A stretch of 64,000 nucleotides of DNA, taken from positions 3,534,001-3,598,000 of the forward strand of contig NZ_CP094527.1 of the NCBI RefSeq assembly GCF_022811725.1, in the 5' to 3' direction. The stretch is from Mucilaginibacter sp. SMC90. Its GTDB lineage: Bacteria > Bacteroidota > Bacteroidia > Sphingobacteriales > Sphingobacteriaceae. Under the pieces are notes generated by a model, which was not told where the DNA came from, did no database searches, and was given only the letters and a program-made list of their open reading frames with translations. The position numbers and the translations under genes are program-made. Of the stretch, positions 18,601-26,626 are shown one piece after another. Every line of letters begins with the position of its first letter. Within the stretch, counting starts at the first letter, position 1.

Positions 18601-18985
18601 TTTTCCCCGAATGTTACAGGCAATAAAGTTTTCGATAAGTCAAACATTTAAAGGCAAATCATCCTTGCAACCCGAAGTTCCGGTTGAGAAAAAGAAGGAT
18701 TCGAAAGAGTTTTACAGGCTCATTCAAAAAATAAAAAATAAGCATATAACCGCATTCAGAAACTACCCGCTTGAACCATTTGATGGCAAGTTATATTTAT
18801 ACAGGGCAAAAATAAGTGTGCATTATGTTGAGTATGGCAAGTATTTAGGCTGGGAAAAATTCGCTGAAAAAGGCGTTGATCTGTTTGAGATTCCGGGCGA
18901 TCACTTTTCTATGCTGCAAACTCCACATGTAGCTGAGCTGGCCGATATTTTACAAAAAAACATAGACAATGTGGCGTTGGGTTAA
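15635..18985 (+). CDS. One-module NRPS: truncated condensation, adenylation, carrier, thioesterase
   Basis: 1116 residues. Residues 1-250 resemble only the C-terminal lobe of a condensation domain (FNSFLITAANIVLQRYTGQ; ISIFYDTNKFNAQFFD); the HHxxxDG catalytic motif is absent. Residues about 270-760 are a complete adenylation domain: A3 YTSGSTGKPKGV near 411, A4 FDLSVYDIFGML, A7 YRTGDSGKMM, A10 NGKIDRNALP near 752. A carrier protein with the phosphopantetheine serine in GGHSLMAV lies near 808. The end is a type I thioesterase with GYSSGG near 937 and a late GDHFSML histidine. Such an enzyme would activate one amino acid, load it on its own carrier and release or transfer it. Its place inside an exopolysaccharide locus suggests an amino acid decoration, but this is inference. 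Confidence 0.9.
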   Translation: MSLLISTETEPFNLNLLQKSISTIKNSSCIDDPASVKKSHEAFAAVDLNIDADLRQAIQKAAYDNKVEFNSFLITAANIVLQRYTGQPNVLLGQAFVQLEASNAQVAELWNELNSSDLLTDILLKVNAAITVNADFTNLPASLQLSGAGINKDLFQVFFISDKGLEDNSSTLIREFVSQLNDFYFGIYLKGDENSQLISIFYDTNKFNAQFFDVFTTRLLALLRETSSYPSLKLGEFNVLGKDEYDLLINKFNDTITAYPHTKTIFDLFEQQAAEKPGAVALIKGGKQLTYHQLNKQANQLAHYLINEGVKPGDNIGLLTNRSFDMIIGMLGILKAGGAYVPIDPDYPLDRQEYIYTQSAIKMIVADHDYPLKVIVKENNFKLINQLCIENFDEHNPALKIDSSQLAYTIYTSGSTGKPKGVMIAHHSAVNLLQWVNNRFNITNSDKLLFITSMCFDLSVYDIFGMLSAGAAVVIAEKTEIQNVQILAEMLIKYQITFWDSVPTTLDYLVKTLEKDNPKYRYFGLKTVFMSGDWIPVNLPDRIKLFFPEVQVVSLGGATEGTVWSNYFVVDKTDPAWSSIPYGKPIANNFFYILNDHLQPVPVGTVGDLYIGGVGVAKGYANDSEKTARSFIPDPFHPGSGGMMYRTGDSGKMMPDYNMEFIGRKDNQVKIQGFRVELGEIESVLNGSGLVNSAIVLAKPDSDGNKRLVAYIVSKTNGHDPESFKSYLHKFLPEYMIPSVWIELDNLPLTGNGKIDRNALPEVNDVAKIKREYVEPETETERVLVSIWKENFRNNDIDVLSNFFDIGGHSLMAVQILSKLKKITGKNLQLSVFYKYPSVRLLAHFIDDENDDYNFRSLVAIKPSGSKNPLYIIHGDGLNVLNFSKLANHMGKDQPVYGLQALGLNGVDEPIDKLPVIAYHYMQEIIRHNPRGPYLLAGYSSGGYVAMEIRKQMVAQGREVKMLIIFDTDAEKTEYKDWYSLLPKKAKRHFPRMLQAIKFSISQTFKGKSSLQPEVPVEKKKDSKEFYRLIQKIKNKHITAFRNYPLEPFDGKLYLYRAKISVHYVEYGKYLGWEKFAEKGVDLFEIPGDHFSMLQTPHVAELADILQKNIDNVALG

Positions 18986-19130
18986 ATATACAGTCGCCAG
19001 GCAAACGATGATGTTATTTGCTTTACAGTTAATTAACATTGTGGCTTTACACCCATAGGTTGTTTTACCTGTAGCCCGGCGTACGCAGGCATAGATATTG
19101 CAAAATCATGTTGTAGTCTTTTAAGGGCAC

Positions 19131-19138
19131 TACGTTTG
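19131..19138 (+). promoter_or_regulatory. Candidate promoter of the export operon
   Basis: TACGTTTG matches TAnnTTTG exactly. A TTG that could serve as the -33 element ends at 19113, leaving a 17-base spacer, slightly short of the usual 19. Transcription would begin some 40-50 bases before the ATG at 19189 and could run through the beta-helix, Wza, Wzc, glycosyltransferase and GNAT genes, which follow with short gaps. Confidence 0.45.
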
Positions 19139-19188
19139 GTGCCGGCTACCGAAATCTAACATCAACTAATTTATAAACATCAATTTAT

Positions 19189-19596
19189 ATGAAAAAAATT
19201 TCTTTAATCATTCTTTCAGCTCTGATAGCTTTTTCGTCATGCAGAAAATTATCAGATAAGGATAACGCTGCACCTGGTAATAATGATCCAAATTATGACG
19301 CCAAAAACAGGGTATTCAGGGTGAAGGCTTCTTCAACTTCTACCTTTAAACTGGTTATTGTTGAGTATGGTGATGATGGCGTAACACCTTATAACACCCA
19401 AAACGCCGATCAGTCATCAGCATTTGATTATGGCTTTACTCCGGTTATTGGTCATAAAATAACAGTATCAATTCAAAGTCCAAATGGCAAGATCACAGCA
19501 TCGGCCTTGTACAAAAATGAATATCTCGATCCTATAAACGTTAAAACCAGTGGATCCGGCAGCACAGCCGATTTTGATTATACTGTTAAAAACTGA
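19189..19596 (+). CDS. Small lipoprotein of unknown function
   Basis: 135 residues. Lipoprotein signal MKKISLIILSALIAFSSC with the cysteine at residue 18, then RKLSDKDNAAPGNNDP, a flexible linker. The rest (about 45-135) is predicted as one all-beta domain: FRVKASSTSTFKLVIVEYGD, then short strands, ending TADFDYTVKN. No family recognised. It is the first gene of the run that leads into beta-helix copy 3 and the Wza/Wzc pair, so it may help assemble or anchor the polymer at the envelope. Confidence 0.65.
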   Translation: MKKISLIILSALIAFSSCRKLSDKDNAAPGNNDPNYDAKNRVFRVKASSTSTFKLVIVEYGDDGVTPYNTQNADQSSAFDYGFTPVIGHKITVSIQSPNGKITASALYKNEYLDPINVKTSGSGSTADFDYTVKN

Positions 19597-19649
19597 TCGC
19601 TTCCATATTTGTCAAATTCATTTAGCCAGGTTATGGTTAACCGCTTAAG

Positions 19650-20912
19650 ATGTTTTATACACTGCTGATACATATCATGATTCAATTGTTCGCTGTTCAA
19701 AAAGACGAAACTCATTTTAGATCAACTGTTATTCCGGTTGACCGAAAGGATTTTCGTGCTGTTAATATTAAAGATCATGGCGCTAAGGGGGATGGCATAA
19801 CTGATGATACGCAGCCGATAAGAGAGGCTATAATCTTTGCCCATTCAAATAATATCCCAACAGTCTGGTTTCCCGAAGGCAGATACTTAATTAAAGATCC
19901 GGGAACCAAGCCAGGCGTAATAAAACTGATGAGCGGAGTAAGCTTAGCTGGCGACGGGCCAATTAAAACTCACATTATACTGTCTGGAGGAAGAATGAAC
20001 CCTGTTTCGATATTTTATCAGGAATGGCGCGAAGAGCCGTCGATTGATAATATTAGTATAAGAGGTATTGATTTCGACGGAAACCTGAGCAAACAACAAT
20101 TTGACCCCGGATATCAGTTTTGCCATGCGCTAAGTATAAACAATGGTAAAAACATCGAGGTGAAAAACTGTAAGTTTCAAAGCTTTAGGGGCGATGGCTT
20201 GCTTTTTGGTGATACGTTTGAGCAAACACTTAATGCACGCATAGTTTCAGATGTGCGTGTTCACAACTGCGAGTTTTTCAATATTTACCGCGAAGGCACC
20301 ATGTTTTGCTGTGTTAACGGAGCATCTTTTTACAGCAATTGGGTACACGGTAGCGGCTACCTGGTTGGCGGGGTTGATATAGAAAGGCACAGCGCAAATG
20401 AAACCGTTATGAACGTGGCGGTTTATAATAATGTATTTGATTTTCGCGATGGCTTTGGCCCTGTTGAACGTGGCCGGATCATAAAATACAGGCGCGCCGT
20501 AACCATTGGCTACTTTTACGATGGCTATATTAATGGTACTGCCGATTCGCTGAGCGGGCATCATAATATATATAACAACAAGATATACCAGGGGCAGATC
20601 GATTGCTTCGGACACCTTGACGTTAAAATTAACAGGAATACGATAATTAACACTTTTGAAAAACTTAAAGGTGTACTTCATGTTAGTACACCGGCAATAA
20701 ACGTTTCTGATGCCCGCAGTACCGAAGGGCTTAAAAATGTTATTATCGATAGCAATTATATAAGATCGGCCATTCCGGGTAACGGAATTGTATTTTACAA
20801 ATACAAGCAGGTTAACGCCAGCCACAACATCCTTAAGGGTAAAAACTTAGGAGGGGTAATGCTGATAAATTCAGAAGGCGCTGTTAACGCTAACATCACT
20901 CAAAATAACTAA
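19650..20912 (+). CDS. Parallel beta-helix, pectate-lyase-like protein (copy 3)
   Basis: 420 residues, about 100 shorter than copies 1 and 2. It shares the core (FRAVNIKDHGAKGDGITDDT; FQSFRGDGLLFGD; VHGSGYLVGGVDIERHS; YQGQIDC) but stops before the C-terminal coils of its paralogues. The N-terminus, MFYTLLIHIMIQLFAVQKDE, is hydrophobic and lacks a cysteine lipobox, so this copy is not an evident lipoprotein: it may be secreted into the periplasm or start later. It lies 20 bases upstream of the Wza-like gene, which places it within the export operon. A trimming lyase or epimerase acting on the polymer before export is one reading. Confidence 0.8.
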   Translation: MFYTLLIHIMIQLFAVQKDETHFRSTVIPVDRKDFRAVNIKDHGAKGDGITDDTQPIREAIIFAHSNNIPTVWFPEGRYLIKDPGTKPGVIKLMSGVSLAGDGPIKTHIILSGGRMNPVSIFYQEWREEPSIDNISIRGIDFDGNLSKQQFDPGYQFCHALSINNGKNIEVKNCKFQSFRGDGLLFGDTFEQTLNARIVSDVRVHNCEFFNIYREGTMFCCVNGASFYSNWVHGSGYLVGGVDIERHSANETVMNVAVYNNVFDFRDGFGPVERGRIIKYRRAVTIGYFYDGYINGTADSLSGHHNIYNNKIYQGQIDCFGHLDVKINRNTIINTFEKLKGVLHVSTPAINVSDARSTEGLKNVIIDSNYIRSAIPGNGIVFYKYKQVNASHNILKGKNLGGVMLINSEGAVNANITQNN

Positions 20913-20932
20913 CGTAACAATTAAAAACATCA

Positions 20933-21712
20933 ATGGCAACCCGTAAAATAGCAAAAGCCTTTTTGATACTGCTGCTCGCAGTTTGTGCATTATCGTCATG
21001 CCAATCGTACAAAAATGTACCTTATTATAAAGATTTAGATAAAAATGGTATAGTAACCGAAAAAGTGACCAATACCACCAATTATGTTATTCACACAGGT
21101 GATATATTGGGCATCAACATAACCAGCAGAAACCCCGAATCGGCTGCCGTTTTCAACTATAATCTTGCCCGCGTAAACGGAAATGCATACAATACATCGC
21201 CCGACAATCCTGTTATCGGTTATCGGGTGGATGAAAGCGGTAATATCCATTTGCCCTTAGCCGGAGACATAAAAGCGTTGGGTTTAACTACACAGCAACT
21301 TACTGAAAGTTTAAGCAAAACCCTGCTTACTTATTTAAAAGACCCTGTGGTTAACATAAGGATAGTGAATTTCAAAGTATATGTTTATGGTGATGTTGCA
21401 CGACCGAATGCATACAACATTACCGACGAACACCCAACCGTTACACAGGCGTTAACTATGGCCGGCGATTTAAATATCACAGCCTTACGAAAAAAAGTTT
21501 TATTAATAAGAACCGAGGATGGTGAGCGTAAATACATTCCGCTCGATCTTACTTCTAAAAACCTTTTTCAATCGCCTTACTTCTATTTAAAAAACAATGA
21601 TGAAATATATGTAACACCGGGTCGGGCTAAACTTACAGCCAACGGCTTACCTGTTTTAGGTATAGTGATATCGGCCCTGTCGGTAGTTGCAATATTGTTA
21701 ACACGTAATTAG
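20933..21712 (+). CDS. Polysaccharide export lipoprotein (Wza family)
   Basis: 259 residues. Lipoprotein signal with lipobox LSSC and Cys near residue 23, followed by QSYKNVPYYKDL, a start common to Bacteroidota Wza homologues. The Poly_export domain follows (YVIHTGDILGINITSRNPE, about 48-145), then one SLBB domain (VNIRIVNFKVYVYGDVARP, about 138-225), and a C-terminal hydrophobic helix (LPVLGIVISALSVVAILLT), which in the family spans the outer membrane. It carries the finished polymer across the outer membrane with the Wzc-like kinase encoded 6 bases downstream. Confidence 0.92.
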   Translation: MATRKIAKAFLILLLAVCALSSCQSYKNVPYYKDLDKNGIVTEKVTNTTNYVIHTGDILGINITSRNPESAAVFNYNLARVNGNAYNTSPDNPVIGYRVDESGNIHLPLAGDIKALGLTTQQLTESLSKTLLTYLKDPVVNIRIVNFKVYVYGDVARPNAYNITDEHPTVTQALTMAGDLNITALRKKVLLIRTEDGERKYIPLDLTSKNLFQSPYFYLKNNDEIYVTPGRAKLTANGLPVLGIVISALSVVAILLTRN

Positions 21713-21718
21713 TAACTA

Positions 21719-24052
21719 ATGAGTACAAATCATTCACAGTTTTTAACCTTCGCCACTGAAAAGGAAAAAGACTCTTCAGTTAGTTTAAAGTCGCTTTTTG
21801 CAAAATATCTATATAATTGGCGTGTGATTTTAGTAACTGTAGTGGCTATGCTTATTGTAGCATTTGCCTACACGCAACTTGCAGATCCTGTTTACCAGGT
21901 TAAAGCAACATTGTTGGTTAATACACCTAAAGATGCTGATAAGCCGGATGCTAACCAGTCTGTACTGGATAAAATTGATTTGCCGAAATCTGCCGATGCG
22001 GTTGAAAATGAAATAGCCAAGCTAAAATCGGCCAGGTTAATTAACCAGGTTATCTCTGATTTGCAACTGGACATAAGTTATGAGAAAAAAGATGGTCTGT
22101 TTTATAAAGATATCTACGCCACACGCCCATTCAGGATCCTGTTTATAAAGCACAATGCAGATGCCGATATTAAAGCGAAAGTTTTTATCCAGGTAAAGGA
22201 CAGCAAGTCTTTTATGCTTACAACCGATGGGGATAGTAAACAGTACTCTTTTAACGATGTTATGCATACAGATTGGGGTACATGGAAGCTTATTCCCGCT
22301 CAAAACGCCCCGTCTTTTACAGGGCAGCCGTTGAGGGTATCATTACTTGATGCGGATAAACTAACAGAATACTATCAGAAAAACATAGATGCCGGCCTGG
22401 AAGATAAACTGGCCACAGCCGTTGATCTTTCATTTAATACAACCGACAGGCAAAAAGGCAAGGATATCATTAATCAGCTTGTTAAGGTTTATAATGATGA
22501 CGAAATAGCTGATAAAAATAAGGAGACACAAAACACGATCAATTTTATTGATCAGCGCCTGGCTTCATTAACAGGTGAGCTATCCGGTGTCGAAAAAAGC
22601 ATCTCCGATTTTAAAAGTTCAAACCGGCTTACTGATATTACATCTGATGCAAAATTCGAGTTGGAAAAACTGCAGACCAACGATAGCCGCCTAAGCGAAA
22701 TTAATGTGCAACTTAGCGTTATCGACGGTATAGAATCCTTTGTGAATTCGCCGCACACGGCTGATAAAGCACCCGCTGTTATCGGTATAAATGATCCATC
22801 GCTCGTAAGTTCGGTCGAAAAACTATCGCAATTACAGTTGCAGCGCGATCAGCTGGCTGCCACAACACCCGAAACCAACCCTGATTTTGAGGAAATCAAC
22901 GCCCAGATCAAAACAACTAAGGCATCTATAAAAGATAATGTTAAAAATATCAAGGCTTCATTGCTCAACGCGCAAAGTAAGTTAAGGTCGCAAAGCTCAT
23001 CTTCCGAGTCGTCCATAGCCAACCTGCCTGGCCAGGAGCAAAAGTTTATCAGTATAAAACGTCAGCAATCTATAAAGGAAAACCTTTATGTATACCTGCT
23101 GCAAAAACGCGAAGAAGTTTCGTTAAGCTATGCCACTACGGTTTCAAATTACAAAGTGCTTGACAGTGCACATAGTTTACCGTCAAAATGGCCCAATAAA
23201 AAGGTCATATTTCTGGCGGCTTTCATTTTAGGTATTATTCTGCCTGCCATCGGCATTTATTTGGCGCAGATCTTTAAAGGAGTAGTTCTTGACCCTGCCG
23301 AAGTTGAAAACGCCATAGAAATGCCTATTTTTAGTGAGATAGCGGCAGCCCCGGCTTCTGGTCTTGTTAAAGGAGGTTTGATTGTAGAGCAGTTAAGGAA
23401 CCTGAGAACTCAATTATTTGATCTTCATGGCGAAGGTAAAAAGTCAAACGTAACGCTGGTAACCTCCAGTATTTCGGGTGAGGGAAAAAGCTTTATTGCC
23501 GGAAATACCGGCAATATTTTGGCCAATACCGGTAAAAAAACGGTAATACTTGAGCTCGATCTAAGGCGTTCGGCCATTAAAGATATTTTTAAACTATCTA
23601 AAAAACAGGTTGGCATCTCCGATTATTTACGAGGCAACGTGCCATTGGCAAAAATTATTCAGCCATCGGGTGTTAAGGAATCATTGGATATCATCAGCAG
23701 TGGCTCCGCAGTATCAAATCCTACCGAACTTTTAGAAAATGGAAAGCTTGGTGAACTGATAGCCGAACTTAAAAATACCTATAGCGATATCATTATAGAT
23801 AGCCCGCCGGTGCACCTGGTAGCCGACGGTTATATAATTGCCCGCGTTAGCGATGTTACTTTGTATATAGTTAGGCAGGGTGTTACCCCTAAAAGCGAGC
23901 TTGTGTTCATTAAAAATTTATTGAAAGAAAACAAGCTTCCCGCTATGCAAATTGTATTTAACGGGGTTAATGTTAAAAAATTCGGATTTGGTTATGAGTA
24001 TGATAACTCATATTATCAAACTACATCATTACCCGGCGAGTTATCAGCTTAG
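21719..24052 (+). CDS. Wzc-like polysaccharide co-polymerase with tyrosine autokinase
   Basis: 777 residues. Wzz domain with first membrane helix near 31-52 (WRVILVTVVAMLIVAFAY), long periplasmic coiled coil (about 250-450), and second helix near 495-519. The cytoplasmic BY-kinase domain has Walker A SSISGEGKS near 582, Walker A' LELDLRRS near 610, and Walker B DIIIDSPP near 692. The C-terminus holds a short tyrosine cluster (GYEYDNSYYQ), the expected autophosphorylation site. In this family, cycles of phosphorylation control chain length and export through Wza. Confidence 0.92.
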   Translation: MSTNHSQFLTFATEKEKDSSVSLKSLFAKYLYNWRVILVTVVAMLIVAFAYTQLADPVYQVKATLLVNTPKDADKPDANQSVLDKIDLPKSADAVENEIAKLKSARLINQVISDLQLDISYEKKDGLFYKDIYATRPFRILFIKHNADADIKAKVFIQVKDSKSFMLTTDGDSKQYSFNDVMHTDWGTWKLIPAQNAPSFTGQPLRVSLLDADKLTEYYQKNIDAGLEDKLATAVDLSFNTTDRQKGKDIINQLVKVYNDDEIADKNKETQNTINFIDQRLASLTGELSGVEKSISDFKSSNRLTDITSDAKFELEKLQTNDSRLSEINVQLSVIDGIESFVNSPHTADKAPAVIGINDPSLVSSVEKLSQLQLQRDQLAATTPETNPDFEEINAQIKTTKASIKDNVKNIKASLLNAQSKLRSQSSSSESSIANLPGQEQKFISIKRQQSIKENLYVYLLQKREEVSLSYATTVSNYKVLDSAHSLPSKWPNKKVIFLAAFILGIILPAIGIYLAQIFKGVVLDPAEVENAIEMPIFSEIAAAPASGLVKGGLIVEQLRNLRTQLFDLHGEGKKSNVTLVTSSISGEGKSFIAGNTGNILANTGKKTVILELDLRRSAIKDIFKLSKKQVGISDYLRGNVPLAKIIQPSGVKESLDIISSGSAVSNPTELLENGKLGELIAELKNTYSDIIIDSPPVHLVADGYIIARVSDVTLYIVRQGVTPKSELVFIKNLLKENKLPAMQIVFNGVNVKKFGFGYEYDNSYYQTTSLPGELSA

Positions 24053-24084
24053 TTATTAATATGTTAAATATTCACTTGTTTTAA

Positions 24085-25230
24085 ATGAAGAAACTATTTG
24101 TTTGTTCGGGGTTTTACGCAGGATTACTACCATTTGCTGCAACCATTGTAAATGCCATGCGCGATGAAAATACTTATGGCATATTTATGTGCAGTGGTAA
24201 GTGCGACTACCGTAAAGCCGTTATACCTAATGGCGACAAATATTTATTTCTGAATTTTCCTGAAAGTAAGCTAAAAGGATTGCTTTACAGCATATATCCT
24301 GCTGCATTGCTAAAGGCTATAACTGAGGTTTGCAAAAAAAACAACATCGAAGTGATCCATCTTTTAACAGAAGATTCCGTACTGGCCCTGCACATTCATC
24401 AGCTAAAAAGGCTGGCAAAAGTTTATTACACTGTTCACGATCTGTTTTTTCACGAGCAAGTTTATAAAAACGTATTAAAAAAGTTGATGCGGACACTTTT
24501 GGTGAAAAAGCGCGTTACTTATTTGATAAAACATACCGATAACCTGGTAACCTGTAGCGCAGATCAGTATAACTATATGAAGAAGTGGTTTGTAAATCAG
24601 CATATTTATTTTCACAATTTCCCAACCCTTGTTACCGACGTAATTAAGACCGGCAAAAAGACCATGCCGGAATTGGCCGGCATTAATAACTATATTTTGT
24701 TTTTTGGGCAGCTGGAACAGTACAAAGGGGTTGATATATTATATAATGCCTATATAAATAATGCCGACGGATTTGTAAAAATGCCATTAGTAATAGCTGG
24801 CAAGGGGTATATCTATTTTGATCGCGACGGGACGAAGGAAGAGAACGTGATTTTCGTTAACAGGTACATTGATGACGAAGAGATCAGGCAGCTATTTGAA
24901 AATGCCTTTTGCGCAGTTTTTCCGTATATATCCGGAACGCAGTCGGGCATATTGTCCCTTCCTTATTATTTCAGGGTGCCTTCATTAGTTTCTGATATTC
25001 CGTTCTTCAAGCAGTTTTCTGTAGAAAATGTAACCAGTATCAGTTTCAGCAACGAACATCCGGCTCAAATAATGCAGAAAATAAGGGAGTTGGAAAATAC
25101 AGACCAACAAAAGATCACTGATGCAGGGATGGAGTTCTACGAGCGTGTTTACGATCAAAAGTCACTGCGCGATCAACTTTCATCAGCATACGCCGAAAGC
25201 CCCACATTTCAAACAGAAGCGGTCAGTTAA
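24085..25230 (+). CDS. Glycosyltransferase, GT-B fold (family 4-like)
   Basis: 381 residues. N-terminal Rossmann half starts KKLFVCSGFYAGLLPFAA; a TVHDLFFHEQVYKN acceptor-side motif follows near 118. The donor half begins ILFFGQLEQYKGVDIL near 205, then LVIAGKGYIYFDR and a weak EX7E-like element around FPYISGTQSGILSLPYYF, where the usual first Glu is replaced. It resembles family 4 enzymes found next to wzc genes. It lies 32 bases after the kinase gene and is probably co-transcribed. Confidence 0.82.
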   Translation: MKKLFVCSGFYAGLLPFAATIVNAMRDENTYGIFMCSGKCDYRKAVIPNGDKYLFLNFPESKLKGLLYSIYPAALLKAITEVCKKNNIEVIHLLTEDSVLALHIHQLKRLAKVYYTVHDLFFHEQVYKNVLKKLMRTLLVKKRVTYLIKHTDNLVTCSADQYNYMKKWFVNQHIYFHNFPTLVTDVIKTGKKTMPELAGINNYILFFGQLEQYKGVDILYNAYINNADGFVKMPLVIAGKGYIYFDRDGTKEENVIFVNRYIDDEEIRQLFENAFCAVFPYISGTQSGILSLPYYFRVPSLVSDIPFFKQFSVENVTSISFSNEHPAQIMQKIRELENTDQQKITDAGMEFYERVYDQKSLRDQLSSAYAESPTFQTEAVS

Positions 25231-25237
25231 CGAAAAT

Positions 25238-25687
25238 ATGAGCATGGAGATTACTTCAATAACCGAAAGCCACTTGTCCCAGTGCGCTGCTATTATGATT
25301 GATGCCTATAACGCCCCTCCCTGGAATTGCCAGTGGACAAGCGAAAAAGCGCATCAATATTTGGCCGAATTGATTGACCATAAAGATTTTGTTGGGTTCA
25401 TCATTTACGACAATAATGAACCAGCCGGCGCCATTTTAGGGCATAAGAAAACCTGGTGGACCAACAGCCAATTAATGATCGATGAGTTGTTTGTTTCGCC
25501 TGCTTCTCAGAAAAAGGGTTGTGGAAAGAAGCTCTTGCAGTATTGCGAAGATTATGCCGGTACCAATCAAATTGAGTTATTGGTTTTAATGACAAACAGA
25601 TATCTGCCGGTATACAACTTTTATGAAATGATGGATTACACACTTGCAGATCAGTACGTGTTTATGTTTAAGCAGTTGAACTTATAG
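25238..25687 (+). CDS. GNAT N-acetyltransferase
   Basis: 149 residues from the ATG at 25238; the frame is open further upstream but runs into the preceding gene, and the ATG gives the standard GNAT N-terminus. The acetyl-CoA binding loop is visible as VSPASQKKGCGKKLLQYC near residue 85-103, preceded by strand LMIDELFV. The C-terminal strand reads YNFYEMMDYTL. The substrate is unknown; N-acetylation of an amino sugar of the repeat unit is plausible from context. The end overlaps by 6 bases with a convergent small ORF. Confidence 0.85.
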   Translation: MSMEITSITESHLSQCAAIMIDAYNAPPWNCQWTSEKAHQYLAELIDHKDFVGFIIYDNNEPAGAILGHKKTWWTNSQLMIDELFVSPASQKKGCGKKLLQYCEDYAGTNQIELLVLMTNRYLPVYNFYEMMDYTLADQYVFMFKQLNL

Positions 25688-25816
25688 TTTATGGAGATGA
25701 AAATTTCCGAATATTGATGGTTTCGGCCCTTCTTCGGGAGAAAGTTTTATAAATTCCTTGTAACAATGGCTGATGTAAACAGCCTGGTCAAAATCTTTGC
25801 TCATAAAGGTTGTCAT
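25682..25816 (-). CDS. Small ORF of unknown function (44 residues)
   Basis: Reads MTTFMSKDFDQAVYISHC, then YKEFIKLSPEEGPKPSIFG and a short tail ending HLHKL. Composition and codon use look like real protein, and the ORF begins 10 bases after the stop of the next minus-strand ORF upstream, as in an operon. No family recognised. It could instead be the C-terminal remnant of a longer gene that was broken near 25820. Confidence 0.35.
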   Translation of the reverse strand: MTTFMSKDFDQAVYISHCYKEFIKLSPEEGPKPSIFGNFHLHKL

Positions 25817-25825
25817 ATCTGGTGA

Positions 25826-26080
25826 TTATCGTAAAACAAAGCAGTGCAGCTTTTGGCCATTTAACGGCACATATTTTCCGATAGCTTCTTTGCTGAACGC
25901 GTGCTGAATTTGTGTTGTAATTTTAACCTTTTTGGCTAACCGCTGTTGCTTCATTGCATCTTTCTCCGATTTTTTACTCCACCATAAACGCAGGTTGACG
26001 CTGTCTTCGGTATTGGGGTCCGCTATTGGCTGCTTAAATGCGGATTGATTTATCGAACTGGTGCCTTTGCAGTTAATCAC
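25826..26080 (-). CDS. Small ORF of unknown function (84 residues)
   Basis: 84 residues: polar N-terminus, then the charged, probably helical stretch SKKSEKDAMKQQRLAKKVK and the tail GKYVPLNGQKLHCFVLR. No signal peptide or membrane segment. It could be a genuine small protein or part of a decayed gene; no homologue comes to mind. It lies between the exopolysaccharide locus and the rRNA promoters. Confidence 0.35.
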   Translation of the reverse strand: MINCKGTSSINQSAFKQPIADPNTEDSVNLRLWWSKKSEKDAMKQQRLAKKVKITTQIQHAFSKEAIGKYVPLNGQKLHCFVLR

Positions 26081-26332
26081 TGCCTTGTTCAGGAGATGTT
26101 GTGATGCGTTAAGATAAAATTGGCGGGTATTGAAGATTGGCGACCATTACAGTATCAGGTCTGTATCCAGGCTATTAAACAACGGCGGGGTAAAGGAGCG
26201 GGGAGCCTATACTAATAATAGGTATGCCAGAGTGCTTCTATAATGAAAAGCTGAATTTTTATGTTTGGAGTAAATTTTTCCAGTTGTCTTGTAGATAGTT
26301 AAAGGGTTGATTGATTAAAAAGCGGTAAATAA

Positions 26333-26364
26333 TTTGGAGGGAAGGAAAAAGCGCGTACCTTTGC
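26333..26364 (+). promoter_or_regulatory. rRNA operon promoter P1
   Basis: TTTG at 26333-26336, a 19-base spacer, then TACCTTTGC at 26356-26364: an exact match to the Bacteroidota -33/-7 consensus. It is followed at once by the inverted repeat CCCGC...GCGGG (26367-26386). Confidence 0.8.
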
Positions 26365-26445
26365 AGCCCGCAAACGAGATAGCGGGATAGTTCATTAAAG
26401 GGTTAGAAAAAGGCGAAAAGAGCAGGAAAAAAAGATTCAGAATCT

Positions 26446-26478
26446 TTTGTGAAGATGAAAAGAAATTCGCACCTTTGC
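26446..26478 (+). promoter_or_regulatory. rRNA operon promoter P2
   Basis: TTTG at 26446-26449, a 20-base spacer, then CACCTTTGC at 26470-26478 (one mismatch, C for T, to TAnnTTTG). The inverted repeat CCGCT...AGCGG follows directly, as at P1. Confidence 0.7.
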
Positions 26479-26594
26479 AGCCGCTTCGAAAAGGAGCGGA
26501 AGTTCTTAGAAAAGGTTTGAAAGGCGCTGAGGGGCAAGGAGAAAGAGAGAAGGAAGAGCCGCAAAAAACCACCAAAAAATAAAAAAAATTATTT

Positions 26595-26626
26595 TTTGGA
26601 AATAAGAAAAAGGTTTTTACCTTTGC
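26595..26626 (+). promoter_or_regulatory. rRNA operon promoter P3
   Basis: TTTG at 26595-26598, a 19-base spacer, then TACCTTTGC at 26618-26626, again an exact consensus match. A short inverted repeat (CCCGAACGGG) follows. It lies about 340 bases before the 16S gene and is the promoter nearest to it. Confidence 0.8.

Noticed and set aside
20247..20825. 192-codon minus-strand open frame within beta-helix copy 3
   Set aside because: Opposite-strand shadow of a conserved repetitive gene; the other copies do not preserve it as a distinct product.
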